NCBI RefSeq assembly: GCF_000807855.2
Contig: NZ_JRYR02000001.1
Coordinates: 3,143,490-3,207,489 of the forward strand
Origin: Flammeovirga pacifica
GTDB taxonomy: Bacteria; Bacteroidota; Bacteroidia; Cytophagales; Flammeovirgaceae
Direction of reading: 5' to 3'
DNA: 64,000 bases
The notes under the pieces are model-generated. The model had not been told where the DNA came from. It searched no databases and saw nothing but the letters and a program-made list of their open reading frames with translations. Of the stretch, positions 8,318 through 15,492 are shown one piece after another; positions within the stretch are counted from its first letter, which is position 1; each line of letters begins with the position of its first letter. The translations under genes and the position numbers were made by a program.

Positions 8318-9817
8318 TTACTCTACCCATGACGCTGCCGATTGTCTTGGAGGGAACTCCTTGAAGGTTCCCATAAACTCTTTAACAGTTTCTACTGTTG
8401 GAGCCATCAAGAACATATGTTCGATAAAGAAATCTGTGTAACCAGACTCATCAATTGCTCTTTCAAAAGGATCTCTTCTAAGGTTGATGATAATTGGTGC
8501 TCTCAACTTAGTGAAAGGTTTAATCCATACATCCAACCCTTCGTGTTCTTGGATGGAGAACATAAACTTCCAATCACCAATTCTTACTGCAGATAAATCA
8601 CCTCCATCTGTAAAGTAGAAGAATTCTTCTCGTGGTCCTTTTTCTTCTTGGCCTAAGAAATAAGGCATGAAGTTGTAACCATCTAAGTGTACTTTGTAAG
8701 TCATATCATCAGCTTTGTAGCCAGTTAATAACTGCTCTTTTAATTGGTCTTCACCTGCTGCTGCCACTAAGGTTGGCATCCAGTCTTCTAAAGAGATAAT
8801 CTCATTAGATACTTGATGAGGAGCAATTTTACTTGGCCAGCTCACCATCATTGGTACTCTGAAACCACCTTCCCAAGTAGTATTCTTCTCCCCTCTGAAA
8901 GGAATCATACCACCATCAGGCCATGATAATACCTCCGCTCCATTATCAGTAGTATATACTACAATGGTATTTTCAGTAATTCCCAATTCATCTAATTTGT
9001 TTAGTAACTGACCAACGTGCCCGTCATGCTCTACCATACCGTCTGCATATACACCTTGACCAGTTTTACCTTCAGCCTCTTCTGTAAGGTGAGTCACTAC
9101 GTGCATTCTTGTAGAATTAAACCACACAAAGAAAGGTTCATCATCATTATGAGCTTTATCGATAAAATCTATAGATGCGGCTAAGAATTCTCTATCTACA
9201 GTTTCCATTCTTTTCTTTGTTAATGGACCTGTATCAGAAATACGACCATCAGCATAGGCATGAATCACGCCTCTTGGGCCAAATCTTTCTTTAAAATTTG
9301 GATCTGTTGGATAATCTGGATGTTCTGGTTCCTCTTCCGCATTTAAGTGGTATAGATTACCAAAGAATTCATCAAAACCATGGTTGGTTGGTAAGAATTC
9401 ATCTTTATCACCCAGGTGATTTTTACCAAATTGACCCGTTGTATAACCTTTTGTTTTAAGAATTTCTGCAATTGTTGGATCTTCTTTTTGTAATCCTAAA
9501 TCATCGCCAGGTAGACCCACTTTAGAAAGACCTGTTCTTTTTGCACTTTGGCCTGTTATAAAAACTGAGCGACCTGCTGTACAACTATTTTGTGCATAAC
9601 TATCAGTAAAACGAATTCCTGAGTTAGCTATTCTATCGATGTTTGGCGTTCTGTACCCCATCATACCATCGTTGTAAGCACTTATATTAAACATCCCTAT
9701 ATCATCACCAAAAATGACTAAGATATTAGGCTTTTCATTACTTCCTTTCTTTTTCTTTTGAGCTATTAATTGATTAGCAAAAAGGGTAACAAGAATAAAT
9801 AAAATAAAATGTTTCAT
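8318..9817 (-). CDS. Secreted arylsulfatase (alkaline-phosphatase superfamily)
   Basis: This is a sulfatase of the type I (formylglycine) family. The start is set at the ATG at 9817, giving 499 residues with a signal peptide (MKHFILFILVTLFANQLIAQ). An upstream ATG at 9871 sits only 5 bases from the -7 box and can hardly be in the mRNA. Metal-binding Asp-Asp is at 38-39 (FGDDIG). The catalytic motif is NSCTAGRSVFITG with Cys79. It reads C-T-A-G-R instead of the usual C-x-P-x-R, a variant I recall in some arylsulfatases. FGKNHLGD and YTTDNGAE carry further active-site residues. It probably removes sulfate esters from algal polysaccharides outside the cytoplasm. The gene is single, with the shared operator upstream and a terminator downstream. 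Confidence 0.92.
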   Translation of the reverse strand: MKHFILFILVTLFANQLIAQKKKKGSNEKPNILVIFGDDIGMFNISAYNDGMMGYRTPNIDRIANSGIRFTDSYAQNSCTAGRSVFITGQSAKRTGLSKVGLPGDDLGLQKEDPTIAEILKTKGYTTGQFGKNHLGDKDEFLPTNHGFDEFFGNLYHLNAEEEPEHPDYPTDPNFKERFGPRGVIHAYADGRISDTGPLTKKRMETVDREFLAASIDFIDKAHNDDEPFFVWFNSTRMHVVTHLTEEAEGKTGQGVYADGMVEHDGHVGQLLNKLDELGITENTIVVYTTDNGAEVLSWPDGGMIPFRGEKNTTWEGGFRVPMMVSWPSKIAPHQVSNEIISLEDWMPTLVAAAGEDQLKEQLLTGYKADDMTYKVHLDGYNFMPYFLGQEEKGPREEFFYFTDGGDLSAVRIGDWKFMFSIQEHEGLDVWIKPFTKLRAPIIINLRRDPFERAIDESGYTDFFIEHMFLMAPTVETVKEFMGTFKEFPPRQSAASWVE

Positions 9818-9875
9818 TTTGTTTTCTATTAGTGAATGAGATAATCTTTTTTGTTTTTGATCATTGATCACATTA

Positions 9876-9883
9876 CAAAGGTG
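9876..9883 (-). promoter_or_regulatory. Promoter -7 box (CACCTTTG) of the sulfatase gene
   Basis: The minus strand reads CACCTTTG followed by TAATG, identical to the HdeD-operon promoter. It settles the sulfatase start at 9817, about 60 bases downstream. Confidence 0.65.
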
Positions 9884-9915
9884 CAGTATTGACCTCTCCT
9901 ATAAGTGAGTAGAAA

Positions 9916-9936
9916 ACCTAATTGAAAAGTTTAAGT
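9916..9936. promoter_or_regulatory. Shared operator, copy 3 (ACCTAAT-N7-TTTAAGT)
   Basis: ACCTAAT at 9916-9922 and the weaker half TTTAAGT at 9930-9936 are flanked by the same GTGAGTAGAAA and AAATTAC as copy 2. The 32-base distance to the -7 box is identical. Confidence 0.6.
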
Positions 9937-10060
9937 AAATTACCTATGCACGTATTGGGTGGAAAAAGGAATGATATCACTAGGGGTATTAAATACTCAT
10001 ATCGATTTGATGTAAAAAAAATACACCTTAACTTCAATGCTCTATCACATAGAAATTAAG

Positions 10061-10522
10061 ATGTACAGATTATATTTACTATCATGTTTCCTTCTTTGTT
10101 TGTCATGTAATAATGATGATAATATACCGACAAACATTAGTCATACTCTCAGAAGTAAAGAAACTATTGATGAAGAATTCTCAAATCAAAGAATTATAGA
10201 ACAAAGCGAGATAATTTTATATCGTGATTCTTCCTATACCAATTATTTATATCAAGAAACCTATTCTTTATCGAATACATCTGAATTACTTTACACTACC
10301 TATTATTACTATAGAGGTGGATGGTCAGAAAATAGCGATAAAGAGATTCACTTGTTTCTTAATGATAATTACTTTTTAAATAAAGTGGATAATGTAGCTG
10401 ATACTACTTTTTGTGGAGAACTTAATGGGGCTTCAGGTTTTGTACCTACTATTAGGGTAGAAGATTTCGAGCCAATAGATTTAAACCTTCCCGATTTCCC
10501 TTGTTTACCAGAGGATAATTAA
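10061..10522 (+). CDS. Small hypothetical lipoprotein
   Basis: The gene encodes about 153 residues if it starts at the ATG at 10061. An in-frame ATG at 10037 would add eight polar residues ahead of the signal peptide and is less likely. The sequence opens with MYRLYLLSCFLLCLSC, a lipoprotein signal with the lipidated Cys followed by NNDDN. The rest is polar, rich in Asp, Glu, Ser and Tyr, with two further Cys (FCGELNG, FPCLPED) that might form a disulfide. No family is recognised. It stands alone, convergent with the MazG-like gene 3 bases away. Confidence 0.65.
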   Translation: MYRLYLLSCFLLCLSCNNDDNIPTNISHTLRSKETIDEEFSNQRIIEQSEIILYRDSSYTNYLYQETYSLSNTSELLYTTYYYYRGGWSENSDKEIHLFLNDNYFLNKVDNVADTTFCGELNGASGFVPTIRVEDFEPIDLNLPDFPCLPEDN

Positions 10523-10525
10523 ACT

Positions 10526-10852
10526 TTACTTTAATTTTTCGTTGTTTTTATGTCTGTCAGCATCACGAATTGACTTTTTCTCTAAGTTTTTCTTTAATGC
10601 TTCAGTCAAATCTATGCCTGTTTGATTGGCTAAACATACTAAAACAAACATCACATCAGCCATTTCATCGGCAAGGTCAACATCTTCATCAGATTTTTTA
10701 AAAGATTGTTCACCATATTTTCTAGACATAATTCGAGCTACTTCACCCACTTCTTCCATAAGAATAGCAGTATTAGTCAGCTCATTAAAATACCTTACAC
10801 CAGTGGTGTTGATCCACTCATCTACTACTTTTTGTACTTCTTCTAAAGTCAT
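10526..10852 (-). CDS. MazG-like nucleotide pyrophosphohydrolase
   Basis: The start is placed at the ATG at 10852, where similarity begins (MTLEEVQKVVDEWI), giving 108 residues. An ATG 33 bases upstream adds only a hydrophobic stub. The all-alpha NTP-PPase fold is shown by the metal-binding pairs EEVGEVAR and DEMADVMFVLVCLAN, the E-x2-E and E-x2-D signature of MazG and dUTPase-2 enzymes. Such proteins hydrolyse non-canonical or excess NTPs to NMP and PPi. Single-domain versions like this one are common in Bacteroidota. The gene is not clearly in an operon. The peptide cluster on the same strand ends upstream at its own terminator (11010-11028). Confidence 0.88.
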   Translation of the reverse strand: MTLEEVQKVVDEWINTTGVRYFNELTNTAILMEEVGEVARIMSRKYGEQSFKKSDEDVDLADEMADVMFVLVCLANQTGIDLTEALKKNLEKKSIRDADRHKNNEKLK

Positions 10853-11009
10853 AATCAATTGGATTAAAATTAATGGATCAAACATAATATTTTAGAAAAT
10901 GAAGAACTAAGAAAAACGAATTATATTTTTAGAATTTCTTTTGTTGAGAGAGCACTTAAATACTAGAGATTAGTTAATATATGGGAGATGATCAGAAAAA
11001 ATTGGGCAT

Positions 11010-11028
11010 AAAAAAAGCCCTTAAGGGC
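11010..11028 (-). terminator. Terminator of the small-peptide cluster
   Basis: On the minus strand GCCCTTAAGGGC is followed by seven T (complement of 11010-11016). It lies about 50 bases after the stop of the last peptide gene. Confidence 0.65.
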
Positions 11029-11075
11029 ATCACATCATTGGTCTTTATCGACCTTCTTACTATTTAAAGTAATGT

Positions 11076-11210
11076 TTAAGCAGATTGCTTTACATTACCT
11101 TTTAACTCTTTTACTTCAGTTTTCTTTGTTGTTTTTGACTCACAAACTGGTACTAAAACTGGGAAACCTGTTGCCGTTACTGTGAGAATTTTTCCTTTAA
11201 TTGTTTTCAT
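11076..11210 (-). CDS. Small peptide P4 (44 residues) of the TATG(Y/F)P family
   Basis: This is the fourth and last gene of a tandem set of short frames. It has 44 codons, ATG to TAA. Residues 3-20 (TIKGKILTVTATGFPVLV) align with the core of the other three peptides, sharing TVTATG, an aromatic residue and Pro. It then carries a unique Lys/Glu-rich tail with one Cys (PVCESKTTKKTEVKELK). The spacing to P3 is 7 bases and a terminator follows. No known family is recognised. The paralogy inside the cluster shows that the frame is under protein-level constraint. The function is unknown; secretion, signalling or toxin roles are guesses only. Confidence 0.65.
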   Translation of the reverse strand: MKTIKGKILTVTATGFPVLVPVCESKTTKKTEVKELKGNVKQSA

Positions 11211-11217
11211 AATTTTA

Positions 11218-11292
11218 TTATTTGTTTGTTTTAATAATGATTGGATAACCTGTCGCTGTATGCGTTATGATTGTGTTTTGTCTTGATTTCAT
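11218..11292 (-). CDS. Small peptide P3 (24 residues) of the TATG(Y/F)P family
   Basis: A 24-codon frame, ATG to TAA, whose product has the core IITHTATGYPIIIKTNK. It differs from P1 and P2 mainly by conservative changes (V to I) and one V to H. The DNA around it has diverged much more than between P1 and P2, yet the core and the KTNK end are kept, which argues for coding. There is a 24-base gap from P2 and 7 bases to P4. No signal peptide or membrane helix is present. Confidence 0.6.
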   Translation of the reverse strand: MKSRQNTIITHTATGYPIIIKTNK

Positions 11293-11316
11293 AATTTTTA
11301 AATTTTAATGTTTGAA

Positions 11317-11388
11317 TTACTTATTTGTTTTTACAATTACTGGGTAACCTGTTGCTGTTACTGTGATGATGCTATTTTGATTTTTCAT
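11317..11388 (-). CDS. Small peptide P2 (23 residues) of the TATG(Y/F)P family
   Basis: A 23-codon frame, ATG to TAA. The product ends in TVTATGYPVIVKTNK and differs from P1 at one residue (Ser for Asn at position 6). Together with its flanks it forms one unit of a 103-base tandem repeat. The few differences between the repeats include one synonymous change. Beta-branched residues dominate, with charges only at the two ends. Confidence 0.6.
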   Translation of the reverse strand: MKNQNSIITVTATGYPVIVKTNK

Positions 11389-11419
11389 GTCTTTTTAAAT
11401 TTTTATTGTTATAAATTAA

Positions 11420-11491
11420 TTACTTGTTTGTTTTTACAATTACTGGGTAACCTGTTGCTGTTACTGTGATGATATTATTTTGATTTTTCAT
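11420..11491 (-). CDS. Small peptide P1 (23 residues) of the TATG(Y/F)P family
   Basis: This is the promoter-proximal member of the set. The product has 23 residues with the core IITVTATGYPVIVKTNK. Its ATG lies about 50 bases downstream of a -7 box (11541-11548), leaving a short leader. A-rich DNA precedes the ATG, as usual in Bacteroidota, with no Shine-Dalgarno motif. It is near-identical to P2. Confidence 0.6.
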   Translation of the reverse strand: MKNQNNIITVTATGYPVIVKTNK

Positions 11492-11540
11492 GTCTTTTAA
11501 ATTTTAATGTTTTTGTTTTGTTTTCTATTTTATTACACGA

Positions 11541-11548
11541 CAAAGGTG
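11541..11548 (-). promoter_or_regulatory. Promoter -7 box (CACCTTTG) of the small-peptide cluster
   Basis: The minus strand reads CACCTTTG, the same octamer as at the HdeD-operon and sulfatase promoters. The shared operator is absent at the expected distance, so regulation differs. Confidence 0.6.
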
Positions 11549-11679
11549 AGATAAAGTTTCGACTTATTATAGGGCATTTATACAATTAAAAGCTATATGA
11601 ACAAAATATTATAAACACTCAATTCAACACTTTATTGTATTTTATTCTGTTTAAATACCTAAAAACCATAAATAAAAAT

Positions 11680-11735
11680 AGAAGTGTATTTAAATCACAC
11701 TTACCTATGATGTAAGTGTTCATCAATACACTTCT
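11680..11735 (-). terminator. Double-hairpin terminator of the SDR/DUF2867 gene
   Basis: AGAAGTGTAT (11680-11689) and ATACACTTCT (11726-11735) form a perfect 10-bp outer stem. ACACTTAC and GTAAGTGT (11697-11704, 11712-11719) form an 8-bp inner hairpin. A T-rich tract follows on the minus strand. Confidence 0.6.
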
Positions 11736-11780
11736 AATGAATTAGTTATATTAATTAATTGTTAATGTTTTAATTATTTT

Positions 11781-13256
11781 TCAAGAGGCATTTTTGGAGT
11801 ACAAATCATCATCATTATAGGCTATAATGTTCTTTGCCATGCCCGGAAAAACGAAACCATGAAATGGATAAACTGCATACCAATACATTCTTCCCCAAAT
11901 ACCTAATGGTCTAAATGTAGCATTTTGCTCCAACCACTTCTTACCATCTTTTTCTTTTATCTTAAACTCCAACCAAGCTTCACCAGGAAGTTTCATTTCA
12001 GCAAAAAGTAAAAGTCGTTTATGTTTTTTATCGGCTAAAATCACTCTCCAAAAATCTAGAGACTCTCCTGTTTTTAACTCGGTAGGACTTCTTCTACCTC
12101 TTCTTAGACCAACACCACCTACAAATTTATCCATGATACCCCGTATCCTCCAGAGCCATGTTCCATAATACCAACCTCGATCACCACCAATTGACCAAAT
12201 ATTATCCAAAATTTCTTCGTCAGGGCGCTTAAATTCAAATTTTCGTTTATCGGTAAGGCAACCATATTTTGGTACTTGTATTAAATCTAGGAAATCTTCT
12301 CTTATCGGACCAATAATCGACTCTTTCCAACTAGAAACAACTGCATTTTGCTCAATACGTTGAAAAGCCATTTCTAGTGCTTCTTCATAACTATATAATT
12401 TAACTGGAACTATCTCTTGGATATTCCCGTTTTCGCAAATCACTTCATTATCCATACTTTCTACCAAGCTTCTCGCTAAAGTGTAAGTAGTCGATGTTAC
12501 AAAGTATAACCAATAAGATGATAAGTTGGGTGTAAATACAGGAACGACCAATATCTTACGGTTCAGTTTTCTAACCTTTGAAAACCGTAGTAACATCTCT
12601 TTATAATTTAAGATACATTTTCCTCCTATATCAAATACTCTATTATATGTCTCTTCTTTTAATATTACCCCTGTTAGGTAATCCATCACATTCCGAATAC
12701 TAATAGGTTGGCATTTTGTTTTTAACCATTTAGGAGCAATCATCACAGGTAATTTCTCTACTAAATCTCTGATAATCTCAAAAGATGCACTTCCTGATCC
12801 TATTATTATCGCTGCTCTTAATACAGTTAATGGTACTGGTCCGCTTCCTAAAATTTCTTCCACCTTTAATCTAGAACCTAAATGCCTTGAAAGTTTTTGG
12901 GCATTGACTATTCCACCCAAATAAATCATTTGTTGGCATTGCGACCGAGAAACATAATTTTTAAAATTAGTAGCTGATTTTTTTTCTAGTTTTTCAAAAT
13001 CATCAAAGGAATTACTCATAGAATGTACCAAGTAATAGGCTACATCAAAATCTAAGGGTAGATCTTTCAGGGATGTTTCATCCAATAGGTCTCCTTTTAC
13101 CACTGTAACGTTTTTCATAAAACTATTATCAAAATCTTCATAGTCAAAACGTCGAGGATCTCTACAAAGGCATATCACATGATGACCTTGTTTCACTAAA
13201 AGTGGTAATAATCTCCTTCCTATGTAACCTGTAGAACCAGTGAGTAATATCTTCAT
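11781..13256 (-). CDS. Atypical SDR (NAD(P)-binding) protein with C-terminal DUF2867
   Basis: The start is set at the ATG at 13256, giving 491 residues that begin MKILLTGSTGYIGRRLLP, the TGxxGxxG nucleotide-binding loop of extended or atypical SDRs. The N-terminal half (to about 300) is a Rossmann domain with YYLVHSMS in place of the classical YxxxK. The C-terminal half (about 320-490) matches DUF2867, with GWYYGTWLWRIRG and FWRVILADKKHKRLLLFAE. Proteins of this layout are widespread but uncharacterised; a redox or binding role on a small or lipid-like substrate is often assumed. It stands as a single gene with its own terminator. The longer frame to 13286 adds ten residues that look non-conserved. 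Confidence 0.88.
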   Translation of the reverse strand: MKILLTGSTGYIGRRLLPLLVKQGHHVICLCRDPRRFDYEDFDNSFMKNVTVVKGDLLDETSLKDLPLDFDVAYYLVHSMSNSFDDFEKLEKKSATNFKNYVSRSQCQQMIYLGGIVNAQKLSRHLGSRLKVEEILGSGPVPLTVLRAAIIIGSGSASFEIIRDLVEKLPVMIAPKWLKTKCQPISIRNVMDYLTGVILKEETYNRVFDIGGKCILNYKEMLLRFSKVRKLNRKILVVPVFTPNLSSYWLYFVTSTTYTLARSLVESMDNEVICENGNIQEIVPVKLYSYEEALEMAFQRIEQNAVVSSWKESIIGPIREDFLDLIQVPKYGCLTDKRKFEFKRPDEEILDNIWSIGGDRGWYYGTWLWRIRGIMDKFVGGVGLRRGRRSPTELKTGESLDFWRVILADKKHKRLLLFAEMKLPGEAWLEFKIKEKDGKKWLEQNATFRPLGIWGRMYWYAVYPFHGFVFPGMAKNIIAYNDDDLYSKNAS

Positions 13257-13414
13257 AATCGGTGCATAAAATTTAGTCTTATACAATGAACAATAAAACC
13301 ATCAAAAATGTTAAGTCCCCTTCCCATTATTCCTTATAAGTATAATTACATCTTGATATAACTAAATGTTATAACTCATAACCATATATTGTTTAATATC
13401 AAACAATATGATTT

Positions 13415-13422
13415 TACATTTG
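13415..13422 (+). promoter_or_regulatory. Promoter -7 box (TACATTTG) of the barrel-protein gene
   Basis: TACATTTG is a perfect match to TAnnTTTG, 26 bases ahead of the ATG at 13449. It shows that the frame upstream of 13449 is not part of the gene. Confidence 0.65.
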
Positions 13423-13448
13423 TACATATACAAAAAACTAATCATACC

Positions 13449-14150
13449 ATGTACAAAAAATTCTTAATCACTAGTATCCTGTCATTAATTTGTGTGCTAT
13501 TTTCTTATGCACAAGAAGATTCTATTGCTATTACACCTCCTGAGGAACAAGTAGATGCCAGTAATCCTTTATCAAAAGGACTCAATTTCTATCAGATTGG
13601 CCGTTTTAAACCGAATAAGGTAGAATTACAAAACATTGTAAATTATACTACAAACAAATGGTTTATTAGAGCCGCTGTAGATTATACAAAACCTTATGAT
13701 GACAATGTTTATTATGGCTCATCAAGTTTTATGGTCTCAAGAATATTTGATTTAGCTAAAAACAATGATGAATGGAAAGTACAAACAGGTTTTGGTGTTG
13801 TAGTTTCTAATTCAAAAGTCAATGGAAATGCAATAGGGGTAAATTTTGTTGGGGTACAAATGAACGACAAATGGAAATTTGTTGAATTATTCACTTATCA
13901 ATCTAATGGTACAATAGAAGCTCAATATGGTGCCTATTATAAATTTACACAAAATGGAAACTGGGAAATAAGAACCCATCCAAGAATGCTTTTCAATACA
14001 CAAACAGGTGTACATGAAATTCCTGTAGGTATTGGTATAGGACATACTATGAGGACACCTATGTTTACTACTTATATCTTCTGTGAACCAGAGTATGACT
14101 TATATAATAATGAATATCTTATTTATTCTGGAGTTAAATTTATTTTCTAG
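13449..14150 (+). CDS. Hypothetical outer-membrane beta-barrel protein
   Basis: The start at the ATG at 13449 gives 233 residues with a signal peptide (MYKKFLITSILSLICVLFSYAQ). A longer in-frame start at 13389 would run through the promoter and bury the signal peptide, so it is rejected. The mature part alternates polar and hydrophobic residues in short strands (WFIRAAVDYTKPY, WKVQTGFGVVVSNSK, YIFCEPEYDLYNNEY) and ends in aromatic YSGVKFIF, as barrel proteins of the outer membrane do. No specific family is recognised. It is a single gene between the SDR gene and the Bat operon. Confidence 0.75.
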   Translation: MYKKFLITSILSLICVLFSYAQEDSIAITPPEEQVDASNPLSKGLNFYQIGRFKPNKVELQNIVNYTTNKWFIRAAVDYTKPYDDNVYYGSSSFMVSRIFDLAKNNDEWKVQTGFGVVVSNSKVNGNAIGVNFVGVQMNDKWKFVELFTYQSNGTIEAQYGAYYKFTQNGNWEIRTHPRMLFNTQTGVHEIPVGIGIGHTMRTPMFTTYIFCEPEYDLYNNEYLIYSGVKFIF

Positions 14151-14301
14151 CCCACTCTATTAATAATAGAGTAAAAAATAGAATACGAAAAAGAAAATCA
14201 ACTTAAAACATCAAAAAATATACTTAAATGTTTATATGAATTAATATCTTAATCTTTAAATTTATAATCCAACTATTTCTTAAAATTAGGTTAGGTAATT
14301 T

Positions 14302-14323
14302 ACCTAATCTATATCAAATGAGT
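14302..14323 (+). promoter_or_regulatory. Shared operator, copy 4, upstream of the Bat operon
   Basis: GTAATTT-ACCTAAT matches the distal half and flank of copies 1-3 in the direction of transcription. The proximal half (AATGAGT) is degenerate. The stretch from 14292 to 14308 is itself a perfect palindrome, TTAGGTAA-T-TTACCTAA. The distance to the -7 box agrees with the other copies within 1 base. Confidence 0.5.
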
Positions 14324-14355
14324 AAATTACGGATAAAATAATGGCTCAAAAACAA

Positions 14356-14363
14356 GAGATTTG
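14356..14363 (+). promoter_or_regulatory. Probable -7 box (GAGATTTG) of the Bat operon
   Basis: TTTG sits at the position predicted from the other three operator-promoter pairs (47 bases from the distal half-site against 46). It would give a leader of about 140 bases before the GTG at 14511. Confidence 0.45.
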
Positions 14364-14510
14364 AGAAAATGATTATTTAAGAAGTTCATCTGAAAATGTA
14401 TCAGATTATTCTAAATCAAAATAGAATAAATATTTCTTAATGATCTTATCTCTCAAATAAAAATATTCGTTATTTTGTTTAAGTTCAAACAATATTAATA
14501 TAATACTACC

Positions 14511-15482
14511 GTGTCAGCATTAACCTCAATACAAAAACTACAAGACCTAATGGCAAAGTCTATTATAGGTCAGGAACAGGTAATCAACCGAATTATTTCG
14601 TGTCTAATATCAGATGGCAACCTATTATTGGAAGGCTTACCTGGTTTGGCTAAAACTAGAGCAATTAATGCTTTGGCGAAAAATATGGATTTAGGGTTAA
14701 GTAGAGTTCAATTTACTCCCGATTTATTACCTTCAGACATTACAGGTACAGAAATTTATCAGAATCAAGGAGAAGAAAATTTTGTCTTTCAAAAAGGACC
14801 TATTTTCAATAATTTGATTTTAGCTGATGAAATTAACCGTGCACCTGCAAAAGTACAATCTGCTTTATTAGAAGCAATGCAAGAACGTCAGGTTACCGTT
14901 GCGGGAACAACGTACGAACTTCCTTCTCCGTTTTTTGTAATGGCTACTCAAAACCCGATAGAGCAAGAAGGAACATACCCTCTTCCTGAAGCACAAATGG
15001 ACCGTTTTCTTATGCATGTTATTGTCAATTACCCTTCGATAGATGCAGAATTAGAAGTGTTACGTTTAGTACGTTCAGAAGAAAAATCTACTGCAGAAAA
15101 AGTAAAAAAAGAAGTAGAAAAGCTTCCTAAAGACATTATTTTTCAGGCAAGAGAAGAAGTGCAAGAAGTACATGTTTCCGAAGCTATTGAAAAATACATT
15201 GTTGCTTTAGTGTATGCGACTAGAACACCAGAAAAATATAGTGAAGATTTAGCCAAATGGATTGACGTTGGATGTTCTCCTCGTGCTACTATTGCATTAG
15301 ATAAAGTAGCTAGAGTGCAAGCATGGTTAAACGAAAGAGATTTTGTAAAACCAGAAGATATTCAAATAGTTATCAAAGATGTTTTCCGTCATAGAATTGT
15401 AAGTAGTTTCGAGGCCAATGCTTTAGGAATTACTAAAGAACAAATTATTGATGAGTTATTGAGTAAAGTAGCAGTCGCTTAA
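14511..15482 (+). CDS. MoxR-family AAA+ ATPase of the Bat operon
   Basis: This 323-residue AAA+ ATPase starts at GTG (14511). Walker A is GLPGLAKT (about 42-49) and Walker B is LILADEINRAP (about 103-113). Sensor 1 follows in ATQNPIEQEGTYPLPEAQMDR-type sequence, with the C-terminal lid after that. MoxR proteins work as chaperones that help assemble or activate partners with von Willebrand A domains. Here it heads the Bat operon, 10 bases before the DUF58 gene, the standard order. An operator shared with envelope-stress genes lies about 190 bases upstream. The cytoplasmic location and partner proteins are inferred from the family. Confidence 0.95.
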   Translation: MSALTSIQKLQDLMAKSIIGQEQVINRIISCLISDGNLLLEGLPGLAKTRAINALAKNMDLGLSRVQFTPDLLPSDITGTEIYQNQGEENFVFQKGPIFNNLILADEINRAPAKVQSALLEAMQERQVTVAGTTYELPSPFFVMATQNPIEQEGTYPLPEAQMDRFLMHVIVNYPSIDAELEVLRLVRSEEKSTAEKVKKEVEKLPKDIIFQAREEVQEVHVSEAIEKYIVALVYATRTPEKYSEDLAKWIDVGCSPRATIALDKVARVQAWLNERDFVKPEDIQIVIKDVFRHRIVSSFEANALGITKEQIIDELLSKVAVA

Positions 15483-15492
15483 TTCTATTGAC

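Larger units (their letters stand above)
11315..11506. repeat. Tandem direct repeat, 103-base period, carrying peptides P2 and P1
   Basis: Two near-identical copies of about 90 bases (11315-11404 and 11418-11506) each hold a complete 23-codon gene. They differ by a few substitutions and one T in a T run. This is a recent duplication that has kept the frame. Confidence 0.85.

Noticed and set aside
11315-11506. CRISPR-like or REP-like repeat
   Set aside because: The units are only two, near-identical, contiguous in coding content and hold complete ORFs; a gene duplication explains them.
14151-14182. ACTCTATT/AATAGAGT hairpin after the barrel-protein gene as terminator
   Set aside because: It is followed by A, not T, on the transcribed strand; the loop is only 3 bases. 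No terminator claimed.
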